Source: SMWD01 sp964629475
GTDB taxonomy: Bacteria; Pseudomonadota; Gammaproteobacteria; Steroidobacterales; GCA-2729495
Direction: 5' to 3'
DNA length: 53,312 nt
Assembly: GCA_964629475.1 (NCBI GenBank)
Contig: CAZVQW010000021.1
Coordinates: forward strand, 1 to 53,312
Shown here one piece after another: positions 16,047 through 24,138 of the stretch. The translations under genes were made by a program, and so were the position numbers. The notes under the pieces were generated by a model that had not been told where the DNA came from, did no database searches, and saw nothing but the letters and a program-made list of their open reading frames with translations. Position 1 is the first letter of the stretch. Each line of letters begins with the position of its first letter.

Positions 16047-16733
16047 TCAGATGCGCTCGTAGATCCGATCCCGGATTTCGTGTCCGAGGCGTTTGCCGCG
16101 TAGTTCAAATTTCGTTTCGGGCCGGTCCGGAATTTTCGCTACCGTGCGCTGAAATAAGGGGTTTGCGGCTACCGTCTCATCGATATGCTCAGCGTAGTTC
16201 GCCCAGTCTGTCGCCGTATGGAAAAACCCGCCGATTTCAATTTTACGGCCGAGCAGGGCGACAAAATCCGGCTGCACGATGCGACGTTTATGCTGCCGTT
16301 TCTTCGGCCACGGGTCCGGGAAAAATAAATTAACGCCATGCAGCGCTCCGTCCGGAATCTGCCGGTTCAGCACATCGATCGCATCATGTCGGATCAACCG
16401 GACGTTCGTCAGCGATAGCTCATGAAGGCGCAACAGGCAGTGACCGACACCGGGTTCGTGTACTTCCACGCCAATAAAATCGGTTTGCGGATTTGCCGCG
16501 GCGATTGTAACCAGCAATTCACCGTTGCCGAAACCAATTTCCAGGATGCGCCCGGCGCTGCGCCCGAATACCTGGTCGAGATCCATCTGCGACGGCGTGT
16601 AGTCGAGGCCATAGTCCGGCCAGTATTCTTTGAGTGCACGTTGCTGGGCGGTTGTTACACGACCGGTGCGGCGTACAAAACTGCGTATCGGGCGTTGTTT
16701 AGCGCCCTTTTCTGTTTTATTCCCTGCCGTCAT
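16047..16733 (-). CDS. trmB: tRNA (guanine-N7-)-methyltransferase
   Basis: 228 residues from ATG 16733; a TTG at 16766 would extend it. Family motifs: SFVRRTGRVTTAQQRAL, the SAM site LEIGFGNGELLV, NLFFPDPWPKKRQHKRR and GGFFHTATDW. It makes m7G46 in the variable loop of tRNAs. It is divergent from the following permease gene. Confidence 0.95.
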   Translation of the reverse strand: MTAGNKTEKGAKQRPIRSFVRRTGRVTTAQQRALKEYWPDYGLDYTPSQMDLDQVFGRSAGRILEIGFGNGELLVTIAAANPQTDFIGVEVHEPGVGHCLLRLHELSLTNVRLIRHDAIDVLNRQIPDGALHGVNLFFPDPWPKKRQHKRRIVQPDFVALLGRKIEIGGFFHTATDWANYAEHIDETVAANPLFQRTVAKIPDRPETKFELRGKRLGHEIRDRIYERI

Positions 16734-16922
16734 TTTGGTTCTCGGCCAAGTGTGAATAATTGCCAAAACCGGCAGGATGTCTCATTGAAGGACAGGCTAG
16801 AATCCCATACCGGGACAGTCAAGGCGACTCGACACCGCAACCTTCACTACTCTTGCCGGCATTTAGAAGCGATAATCCCCGTCCATATGCCGGCTTCTCC
16901 GCAAGAAAGCACAAACACTAAT

Positions 16923-18188
16923 ATGCCTTCTAAGCGCCGATGGCAGGATATCCTGTTCAATCGTCGTATGCTGATTTGCCTGTTTCAGGGGTTTTCGTCG
17001 GGGCTTCCGCTGTACGTGCTGGTCACCCTTGTGCCGGCTTGGCTGCGGACCGAGGGTATTGACCTCGCAACGATCGGGCTCTTGAGCCTGGTTACATTGC
17101 CCTACACGCTCAAGTTCGTTTGGGCGCCGCTACTGGATCGATATCGGCCACCGTTTCTGGGGCGGCGGAGAGGATGGACGCTGATTACACAGATCCTCTT
17201 GCTTGTGAGTATTGGTTTCACAGGTTCATTTCAGCCGGCCGTTTCGATCCAGAATATCGCCGTGCTGATGTTTGCGATTTCTTTATTTAGCGCTACGCAG
17301 GATGTGGTGCTCGATGCATACCGACGTGAAATGCTTCCGGACGAAGAGCTGGGTATCGGTAACTCATTTTTTATCAACACCTACCGTCTGTCGGGTTTTA
17401 TTTCAGGCTCACTGGCCCTGATCCTGTCCGACACGATTCCATGGTCGCTTGTCTACTGGATCGTTGCGGCCTTTATGATGGTCGGAATTATTACGACGTT
17501 TGTGGTAGCTGAAACTGCCGATGATTCCACTGCGCCACGGTCTTTGCGGGAAGCCGTGATCGAACCATTCGTTGAATTTTTTTCCAGAGACGGCTGGCGC
17601 TCGGCGTTACTGATACTTGGCTTTATTATTTTCTACAAGCTCGGTGACAGCATGGCGACTGCCTTGCAGACACCGTTCTTCATCGACCTGAACTTTACCC
17701 GAACCGAGATCGGGTTGATCGTCAAAGCCGCCACCACATGGTCTTCTATTGCCGGTACGGCTCTCGGTGGATTCGTGATGCTGAAAGTATCCATCAACCG
17801 GGCGCTGTGGCTGTTCGGTGTCGTACAGATCATCACCATCCTGGGTTTCGCGATCCTCGCACAACTCGGCCACAATCCTGTCGCGTTATTCATTGCCGTC
17901 AGTGCTGAGTATCTGGGCGTGGGCCTGGGTGGCGTGGCCCTGGCCGCATTTATGGCAAAACAGACCAGTCTGCGTTTTACCGCTACACAACTTGCACTCC
18001 TGACCAGCGTGTCGGCAATTTCCAGAACATTTGCCAACGCGACCACGGGCTACTTCATCGAAGCCGTCGGCTACTTCAATTTCTTTTTATTCTGCATGCT
18101 GCTGGCGGTACCGGGCATGTTGTTGCTGTTCTGGGTGGCGCCTTGGTCGGAGGCGAATCTTGATTCGAGCATCGATCCGAAGCGGTAG
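16923..18188 (+). CDS. AmpG-like MFS permease
   Basis: About 421 residues with roughly 12 hydrophobic segments. The N-terminus has FQGFSSGLPLYVLVTLVPAWL and TLPYTLKFVWAPLLDRYRPP, patterns seen in AmpG muropeptide importers; FSATQDVVLDAYRREML continues the match. AmpG brings anhydro-muropeptides from the periplasm for recycling. The substrate here is inferred. ATG 16923 was chosen; an in-frame ATG at 16887 is also possible. It is the last gene before tRNA-Gly. Confidence 0.85.
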   Translation: MPSKRRWQDILFNRRMLICLFQGFSSGLPLYVLVTLVPAWLRTEGIDLATIGLLSLVTLPYTLKFVWAPLLDRYRPPFLGRRRGWTLITQILLLVSIGFTGSFQPAVSIQNIAVLMFAISLFSATQDVVLDAYRREMLPDEELGIGNSFFINTYRLSGFISGSLALILSDTIPWSLVYWIVAAFMMVGIITTFVVAETADDSTAPRSLREAVIEPFVEFFSRDGWRSALLILGFIIFYKLGDSMATALQTPFFIDLNFTRTEIGLIVKAATTWSSIAGTALGGFVMLKVSINRALWLFGVVQIITILGFAILAQLGHNPVALFIAVSAEYLGVGLGGVALAAFMAKQTSLRFTATQLALLTSVSAISRTFANATTGYFIEAVGYFNFFLFCMLLAVPGMLLLFWVAPWSEANLDSSIDPKR

Positions 18189-18231
18189 TTTGTCAGCATG
18201 TGCCTGTTCTGAATGAACCGGCCAGAAGAAC

Positions 18232-18305
18232 TGGAGCGGGTGACGGGAATCGAACCCGTGTCATCAGCTTGGGAAGCTGAGGTTCTACCATTGAACTACA
18301 CCCGC
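18232..18305 (-). tRNA. tRNA-Gly (anticodon CCC), CCA encoded
   Basis: Read on the minus strand, the acceptor stem GCGGGTG pairs with CACCCGC, the anticodon stem TCAGC/GCTGA carries the loop TTCCCAA (anticodon CCC), and the T-arm has GTTCGAT. The 3' CCA is encoded (18232-18234). The 5' half, from the 5' end through the anticodon loop, is duplicated at 20018-20054, so an element lies immediately upstream of this gene. Confidence 0.96.
18269..18305. repeat. Left 37-bp direct repeat (att-like) inside tRNA-Gly
   Basis: This segment equals 20018-20054 at all 37 positions. It covers the tRNA 5' end through the anticodon loop, the usual size and place for an integrase crossover in the anticodon-loop class of tRNA sites. 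Confidence 0.9.
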
Positions 18306-18429
18306 TAAGTCACGTTTCCAATAGTGGAGACAGTGTCATCATCTCCTTGTCGACCTTCCGATGGTAGAGAAACGGTACCGGTCACTTGTGTCGGTTACCA
18401 TCATATTTCGGTTCATGGTCGACTTTGAT

Positions 18430-18850
18430 TTAGTCAATTATAGAGCACATCATTGCAATCTGGGTATCGTCTAAACCATATAGACTGGCGACCATCTCAT
18501 CAATTTTTCTTTCCGTATCCTCGCTTGCCTTTCTTAGAATGGTATTTTAGTGATCTGTATTTCCAGTTGAATTCATCCGAGCTTTACAATCGTAAGCTCA
18601 ATCAACCATCTTGGCTAAATCCTTAGATATTTTTTAGGCAACTTCGGAAATGGTAACGGATATAACTTTGATGCTTTGATTTGAGGAATTACTCTAGCTT
18701 CACCTTGATTTGCGATTCTATACAGAAATAGGAAAACCTTTGATTGCATTATGGCCAAGACTGCTTTGGTATTAACATCCTTCTTAGTTCTGAATCCGTA
18801 CATCGAATCTGTGACATGTATGCCGTCAGCGCCTATGGGACAATTAGAGC
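18430..18850 (-). pseudogene. C-terminal remnant of a type IIG-like restriction-modification enzyme
   Basis: Reading the minus strand from about 18850: CPIGADGIHVTDSMYGF, KAVLAIMQSKVFLFLYR, then ARVIPQIKASKLYPLPFP. These match the TaqI-like C-terminal specificity region of Eco57I/type IIG methylases. Near 18625 the frame shifts and continues as SKDLAKMVD-stop-AYDCKARMNSTGNTDH-stop, then RKIDEMVASLYGLDDTQI, the usual enzyme C-terminus. So one frameshift and two stops are visible. The N-terminal methylase domain is absent, cut near the IS3-like remnant. Confidence 0.75.
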
Positions 18851-18897
18851 GCTAGATTAAGAGAGTGTTTTTGTTCATCCTGACCTGAGGAGTTGAG

Positions 18898-19287
18898 ATA
18901 AAACAGAAACCAGCGGGACGAGCTGAATCGTCAGAACGGATCATTCGCGACATTAAACGTAAGACACGTAAGCAATACAGTGCGGAGGAGAAGATTCGCA
19001 TTGTGCTGGATGGGCTGCGCGGTGAGAACAGCATTGCTGAGCTGTGCCGTCGCGAAGGCATTGCCCAGAGTCTGTATTACAAATGGTCCAAGGAGTTCAT
19101 GGAAGCCGGCAAGCAACGCTTGGCTGGCGATATTGTTCGCCAGGCCAATACCGGTGAGGTAACTGAACTGTGGCGTGAAGCCCGGGATCTCAAGGAAGTG
19201 GTGGCCGAGCAAACGCTGGAACTGCGTTACTCAAAAAAAGCATACTCGGAAATGGGGAAGAGCCCGAATGAGATACCCTGCTGCTGA
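18898..19287 (+). pseudogene. IS3-family transposase OrfA, start codon lost
   Basis: The helix-turn-helix OrfA is readable: YSAEEKIRIVLDGLRGENSI, AELCRREGIAQSLYYKWSKEF, then a leucine-zipper-like end. The expected start at 18898-18900 is ATA instead of ATG, with a good GAGGAG upstream. The next ATG is at 19003, inside the DNA-binding domain. A CAAAAAAAGC run near 19232 resembles the IS3 frameshift site joining OrfA to OrfB. Confidence 0.75.
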
Positions 19288-19905
19288 GAAGCTTGAGGTC
19301 ATTCGGCTGGTGGAACGATCGCACCTGCCCGCCAAGCAGACATTGGATATGCTGGGCATTCCGCGCACCACCTTTTACCGCTGGTACGAACGTTACCGTC
19401 GTGCAGGTCAGGATGCGCTGAAAGATAAAGCACCGCACCCCACTCGGGTGTGGAACCGCATCCCTGATACAGTTCGGTTTACCGTCTTCTCAAGGCCCAT
19501 GACCTGATCACCAGCCCGGCTTTCATCGTCATGAAGGCCGCCAACGAGTTTAAGGACAAGACCACCGCCATCAACCAGCAATGGCAGACAGATTTTACCT
19601 ACCTGAAGGTCATGGGCTGGGGCTGGATGTACCTGTCGACGATACTGGACGACTTCTCTCGCTACGTTATTGCCTGGAAGTTGTGCACGACCATGACCAG
19701 CCACGATGTGACCGAGACCCTGGCACCAGACGTTGAAGAACCGAATACTGTTGGAACACTACTTTTTACCGGGTGATCTTGAAAAGCAAATTGAGGTGTT
19801 CGTCGATTACTACAACCACCAGCGCTACCATGAAAGCCTGAATAACCTGACACCGGCTGATGTTTACTTTGGGCGCGGAGAATCAATACTGAGAAACAGA
19901 CAAAG
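19268..19905 (+). pseudogene. IS3-family transposase OrfB, broken by deletions and frameshifts
   Basis: Readable pieces: LEVIRLVERSHLPAKQTLD and TTFYRWYERYRRAGQDAL (19295-19425), then after a deletion YRLLKAHDLITSPAF, then the DDE core QQWQTDFTYLKVMGWGWM and STILDDFSRYVIAW. A second deletion removes the region before DLEKQIEVFVDYYNHQRYHE, which holds the catalytic Glu. The first two catalytic Asp and the Glu exist but in different frames, so the element cannot transpose by itself. Confidence 0.78.
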
Positions 19906-19908
19906 GAT

Positions 19909-19998
19909 CAAACGAAACACCCTTGCAGAACGTCGTTTTCATCTTACGCAGCGTGCCGTTCATAATGCAAACGACGTTCTGCAAGGGTGTTTCGTTTG
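19909..19998. repeat. Perfect 30-bp inverted repeat with 30-nt loop
   Basis: 19909-19938 pairs with 19969-19998 without a mismatch (core ACACCCTTGCAGAACGTCG). It begins within the end of the transposase remnant and stops 20 bp before the right 37-bp repeat. It is far stronger than IS3 terminal repeats and too close-set to be a pair of IS ends. Confidence 0.85.
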
Positions 19999-20017
19999 CT
20001 TGAAGACGGACAGGGTA

Positions 20018-20054
20018 TTGGGAAGCTGAGGTTCTACCATTGAACTACACCCGC
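20018..20054. repeat. Right 37-bp direct repeat: orphan 5' half of tRNA-Gly
   Basis: Identical to 18269-18305. On the minus strand it is the 5' half of tRNA-Gly ending in the anticodon loop. Upstream of it (minus strand, near 20055-20105) TTGGGA and TTACAG spaced by 17 nt could be the original tRNA promoter. Confidence 0.9.
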
Positions 20055-20138
20055 AATTCCAAGTATTCAACACTGTAACCAAATGAGCCGACGTTTCCCA
20101 ATCAGCGCAATAGGCGAGTGCCGGATTGCAGGCCGCAC

Positions 20139-22205
20139 CTAGAAATCATAGCGCAATCCAAGATGCAGCGACCGGCCGGGCAGCGGAATGAGATCTTTCA
20201 GCGGCGATGTGTGACGCCGGGCATCCTCGTCGGTCAGATTCGTGCCGCGCACAAATCCGAGCAGGCGGCCTGCAAACGTGTAGCTGACTTCGGCGTTCAG
20301 CATCGAGTAGGCATCGGTTGGCAGCTCGTTCGACGCGATATGATCCTGTTTGCTGTGAAATTCGACGTCGATGCTCGCATCGACTGCATTCCTTGTGAAG
20401 TGTATGCCGATACCCCAACGCAGTGGTGGCAGCCGCGGCAGATCTTCACCGGAGTGTGACTCTTCTCCGCGAACGAAATCTGCAAACACTCGTGTGTGCA
20501 GGTGACCGTGACGATTCTCGAAAATATCAAACAGTGCTTCGGCCTCGATGCCATACATTTCGACGTCTTGCTGCTCATAGTCGAAAACCGGCAGTTCATC
20601 GATCGTGAGATCGGTGGGCGACAGTAGTATGTAGTCATCGATCCGGTTGACGAAGGCTGTGACGGTCCATTCAACCCGTTCGCTGATTCGGCGCAGAGTC
20701 AGGTCGATATTCGTCGACACTTCCTTGTCAAAAACGCCGCTTTCCGTTATCAGGGAGCCTCGCTCGTAGCGCTGAACCGCAACGTGAGGGCCGTCGGCAA
20801 ACAGCTCAGTTGCGTTGGGGTGGCGCTCTGTCAGCGCGAGATTGGCCGACAGGTTGTAGACCTTACCAAGTGACCAGATCGAACCCAGGGATGCGCCGAA
20901 TGCAGTCGCGTCGTAGCCTGACAACATGGGTGTATCGAGATTCTGATGCTCGGCACGAAAGCTTCCCTGTAAGGCCCAGTCTTCGCTGATGGCGTATTCC
21001 TCGAACAGGAACAGGCTCAGTTGCGTCGTTTCTGACGCAGGCACGAACGCTTCGTCGCCTTCAGCCAGAAAATCGATATTCTTGTATTGAATGCCGAATG
21101 CGCCCTCGAAGTTATTGGCAGGGCGGTGTCGCAGTTCGATGCGAGCGTCGGTCCCGTCCGTATCAAATTGCGTACCGACTTCAGTGCCTTCGAATTCGGT
21201 ATGCTGGTAGTCGTTGCGCGCAAGTCGCAATTTCGCCCTGTTCAGAAATCCGTCGAAATTCCACTCGCCTTTGATGTCGTACCGGGTTTGATCAAGCGCA
21301 ATGCGCACGGCCGCTTCTTCGCCGCCTTCCTCACCTTCTTCTTCGTGATGGTGTCCGGGTATCCCGTACTCGCTGTCATAGCCGCTGACCGACACGCCGA
21401 AGTATGAGCGTTCGCCCGTCATTGAAACGGCCGCTGCGCCGCTTTCGACCGTACTGCTCGTATTCTCGACAACGCCGAACGCTTCTTCTTCGGCGTGTTC
21501 ACCCTCCTCTTCTTCCATTTGGCGCAGAATGGCGGATTCTGCATGGCCCGGGATCATAATGTCATCAGTCGTTCGCCGGAATCCATCGAGATGCAGCGCC
21601 ACCCTGTCGGTGCCGAAGTCCGCCCCGGCCGCAACGCTGCGCAGGCCCAGGGCAGAATCTGACCTAAGCGCTGCCGTACCGCTGAACGGCTTTTCGAGCG
21701 GCTGTTCCGCAATCCGATAGTCGACGATGTTGACCAAGCCACCCGCGGCGCCACTGCCGTACAGCAGTGTTGCAGGGCCGCGCACGATCTCGACGCGCTC
21801 CGCGAGAATGCTGTCGACACTGACGGCATGATCTTCGCTGAGCGCCGATGCGTCGAGAGAATCCAGCGCGTTCGATAACACGCGCACCCGTTCACCGAAC
21901 TGTCCGCGGATCACCGGGCGCGACGCCACCGGCCCGAAATAGGTCGCGCTGACGCCGAGTTCGCCCGCCAGTGTCTCGCCGATGCTGGCGGCCTGCTTCC
22001 TGGTCAGTGCATCACCGTCGACCACCGAAGTCGGTTGCGCGAGTTCTTGGACCGTGCGCTCCAAAGGCGTGGCCGAAACGATCACTTCGTCGATCACATG
22101 ATGATGATCATCATCATTTTTATTTTTGTCTGCACCTGCGGCGGGTCCCGTCAGGCCCAGACTCATGGCGCTTGCCAAAAGCAAGCATGCTTGAGTTCTG
22201 CTCAT
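20139..22205 (-). CDS. TonB-dependent outer-membrane receptor, ZnuD-like
   Basis: 688 residues. A signal peptide (to about residue 24) is followed by a His/Asp run (DDDHHHV) and the TonB-box region IDEVIVSATPLERTVQE. The plug domain has RPVIRGQFGERVRVLSN and EIVRGPATLLYGSGAAGGLVN. The beta-barrel ends with aromatic Phe (LGLRYDF), as needed for BAM insertion. Two extracellular-loop stretches are packed with Glu and His (EEEEGEHAEEE, GHHHEEEGEEGGEE), as in zinc receptors such as ZnuD. Metal uptake is therefore the likely role; zinc is inferred. The small secreted protein upstream probably shares its transcript. Confidence 0.85.
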   Translation of the reverse strand: MSRTQACLLLASAMSLGLTGPAAGADKNKNDDDHHHVIDEVIVSATPLERTVQELAQPTSVVDGDALTRKQAASIGETLAGELGVSATYFGPVASRPVIRGQFGERVRVLSNALDSLDASALSEDHAVSVDSILAERVEIVRGPATLLYGSGAAGGLVNIVDYRIAEQPLEKPFSGTAALRSDSALGLRSVAAGADFGTDRVALHLDGFRRTTDDIMIPGHAESAILRQMEEEEGEHAEEEAFGVVENTSSTVESGAAAVSMTGERSYFGVSVSGYDSEYGIPGHHHEEEGEEGGEEAAVRIALDQTRYDIKGEWNFDGFLNRAKLRLARNDYQHTEFEGTEVGTQFDTDGTDARIELRHRPANNFEGAFGIQYKNIDFLAEGDEAFVPASETTQLSLFLFEEYAISEDWALQGSFRAEHQNLDTPMLSGYDATAFGASLGSIWSLGKVYNLSANLALTERHPNATELFADGPHVAVQRYERGSLITESGVFDKEVSTNIDLTLRRISERVEWTVTAFVNRIDDYILLSPTDLTIDELPVFDYEQQDVEMYGIEAEALFDIFENRHGHLHTRVFADFVRGEESHSGEDLPRLPPLRWGIGIHFTRNAVDASIDVEFHSKQDHIASNELPTDAYSMLNAEVSYTFAGRLLGFVRGTNLTDEDARRHTSPLKDLIPLPGRSLHLGLRYDF

Positions 22206-22281
22206 TTTTTCTCACCAGCTGAATTTTAGAATGCCGTCAACCAGCAGGCGCTGGTAACGGTATTAATCACTTGTAAAAGTT

Positions 22282-22584
22282 TCAGGCAGCTGGCGGGCCG
22301 CGGATCAGAATGCCCTGTGAAAGGGTTTCGAATGCTTCGTCGGGCCCCTGTGGAAGGTGGGCCGCAAAAGAATAGAACACGATGCTCGATGTGCTCGCGG
22401 TAACCGGCACATCGTCAAGTTGGTTATAGACACTGCATGCGGCGCATGATTCCAGTGGCTCGGTCCCATCATGCGTTACCTGGTGGACTGCAAATCCGAG
22501 CTGAAAAAGGGCGAGCGTCAGTAGTGCCCCGTAGGCCAGAAACCCGGTTTTCGAATTGCCGGTCTGTGCCCTGAAATACCGCAT
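22282..22584 (-). CDS. Small hypothetical envelope protein with Cys-x-x-Cys
   Basis: 100 residues from ATG 22584. One hydrophobic segment (GFLAYGALLTLALFQLGFAV) is followed by HQVTHDG and ESCAACS, so His and Cys residues lie just past the membrane segment. Small proteins of this kind often accompany metal-uptake receptors. It lies 76 bp upstream of the TonB receptor on the same strand. I do not recognise the family with certainty. Confidence 0.6.
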   Translation of the reverse strand: MRYFRAQTGNSKTGFLAYGALLTLALFQLGFAVHQVTHDGTEPLESCAACSVYNQLDDVPVTASTSSIVFYSFAAHLPQGPDEAFETLSQGILIRGPPAA

Positions 22585-22708
22585 GTGCACGGAGTCTAGC
22601 AAACCTGAAGTCGGCTGCAATATTTCAAACTGGTATAGATTCCGCAGAAACAGGCGGCGCAGCAGGACGGGCCAATGAACAGGCCGATCGACGTGATGGA
22701 CGCGGAAC

Positions 22709-23092
22709 TCAGCGGTGTCTGCGCTCGATGATCAGGACTTCGTAACGGCCGTCGGGGCCGATATACCAGGATGCGAAAGTACCTGTCAGACTAACAATCA
22801 GTGCGCCGAACAGAGCCGAAAAGAAACCCGCGACGTGAAAGCTATCCAACATCGCAGCGACCAGGCCGAACATCGCGGCGTTGATGACCAGCAGGAACAG
22901 GCCGAGGGTTAGCAGTGTCAGCGGCAGCGTCAGCAGAATCACCAGTGGCCTGATAACGGCGTTGACGAGGCCGAGCAACAATGCGGCTACCAGCAGGGTA
23001 CCGGCGCCGCCAATGTCCACGCCGGGGATCAGCACGGTTGCGAGACCCAGCCCCAGGGCAATAATCAGTGTGCGAACGAGAATGCCGGTCAT
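22709..23092 (-). CDS. YvlD-type (phage holin family 4-like) membrane protein
   Basis: 127 residues with four hydrophobic segments and the family pattern NAVIRPLVILLTLPLTLLTLGLFLLVINA. Members are small inner-membrane proteins of unknown function, not true holins. It overlaps the end of the next gene upstream by 4 nt, so it may be the last gene of that operon. Confidence 0.82.
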   Translation of the reverse strand: MTGILVRTLIIALGLGLATVLIPGVDIGGAGTLLVAALLLGLVNAVIRPLVILLTLPLTLLTLGLFLLVINAAMFGLVAAMLDSFHVAGFFSALFGALIVSLTGTFASWYIGPDGRYEVLIIERRHR

Positions 23093-24138
23093 GCCGATAT
23101 TTTAACGTAAGGTTTCAGGGCAGTATGCAACAATTCGCGTAACCGTGGCAGAGAAGCCCGGTCCATCAGGTTGAGCGCCGGCAGCTGCGTCAGGTTTTGT
23201 ACGAGATCGATGCCGGCTGTCGTATTGGTGGCGGGGCCGGTGATGACGTCGGGGCGCAGGCCGAATGCTGTCTCGACACCGAGTACCGAGTACGGATCAG
23301 ATGCACACAACACGATGAAAGCAACGTGGTTACCCAGTGCTTCGATGGCGATATCACCGTTGTAAGGCTCCATCGGTGAGGCGCCGGCTTCGGCAACGAG
23401 GACATCGGGATTGATCGCAGCGATACGCGACAGCATGTAGTGCATGGCTTCTTCGAAACGTTGTTCCGGCACGACCGTCGATGGCAGACCGGCGTCGACG
23501 AAATCAAGAATCGCTTCGGCGCCGGCATCGCCAAACGAAAGCATGTCGCGATAACGCGCCGCGCCGGTGAGTTTGGCGCCAACGACACGCAAGCCGGCGT
23601 TGTACAGCTCATGGACAATAAACCGGCCGGCCGTGGTCTTGCCGGCTGACATGGATGTGCCGACCATCAGGATTACCGGCAAATCGAACGCCGTCTCGGC
23701 GACGGGCTCGATGAAATCGCGCATGCTCTGCGGCCTGCCGTTGCGAGTGACGTGACCCTCGTACTGCAGTGACATGAGCCGCGGCAACAGCAAGGATGTG
23801 GATGTCGCCTTGCCGAACAGGCCGGCGCTGGTCAGGGCATGCATCCGGCCGTCGTCACCGACCGCTTCCCAACTGCCGACTCCTTCCAGGGTTGCCGCAC
23901 GCCTGCCCAATGCGCCGATGACGAGATCACCCTCCATCATCTCGACCATTCTGCCGGTGAGTATCTCGATCTTGTAAAGTGAACTCGGCCTGCCGGTCAC
24001 GCGGGCAGCAATGTAATTGCCGTGTTCCCATCGCGAACGGGCCACTTTTTCGATGCCGAACACGCCATCAGCCAGATCCGTGATACGGGTCAGCGAAGTC
24101 ATGAAATAACGGTTGCTCTTGTCCTTACCATTTGTCAT
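23089..24138 (-). CDS. P-loop NTPase-like protein, DUF1611/CobQ-type
   Basis: 349 residues from ATG 24138. The N-terminal 130 residues form a small mixed domain. A Walker A-like loop follows (LMVGTSMSAGKTTAGRFI, about 165-182), then GAKLTGAARYRDML and VLVAEAGASPMEPYN. The layout resembles DUF1611 or dethiobiotin-synthetase-type ATPases, though not closely enough to name. It overlaps the preceding M20 peptidase by 4 nt (ATGA), so the two are translationally coupled and probably act on related substrates. The frame stays open upstream to 24375 but only over the peptidase gene. Confidence 0.65.
   Translation of the reverse strand: MTNGKDKSNRYFMTSLTRITDLADGVFGIEKVARSRWEHGNYIAARVTGRPSSLYKIEILTGRMVEMMEGDLVIGALGRRAATLEGVGSWEAVGDDGRMHALTSAGLFGKATSTSLLLPRLMSLQYEGHVTRNGRPQSMRDFIEPVAETAFDLPVILMVGTSMSAGKTTAGRFIVHELYNAGLRVVGAKLTGAARYRDMLSFGDAGAEAILDFVDAGLPSTVVPEQRFEEAMHYMLSRIAAINPDVLVAEAGASPMEPYNGDIAIEALGNHVAFIVLCASDPYSVLGVETAFGLRPDVITGPATNTTAGIDLVQNLTQLPALNLMDRASLPRLRELLHTALKPYVKISA

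Larger units (their letters stand above)
18269..20054. mobile_element. Decayed integrated element in tRNA-Gly(CCC)
   Basis: A 1.75-kb insertion lies between the two 37-bp repeats. It holds only debris: a C-terminal fragment of a restriction-modification enzyme and a disrupted IS3-family element. No integrase remains. The left part (18306-18860) is visibly richer in A and T than the surroundings. The native promoter side of the tRNA is probably right of 20054, now feeding only a 5' tRNA half, while the intact tRNA must use a promoter inside the element. Confidence 0.78.

Noticed and set aside
22254..22270. Zur-like 17-mer GTAACGGTATTAATCAC before the TonB receptor
   Set aside because: Only the outer positions are symmetric; too weak to call an operator.
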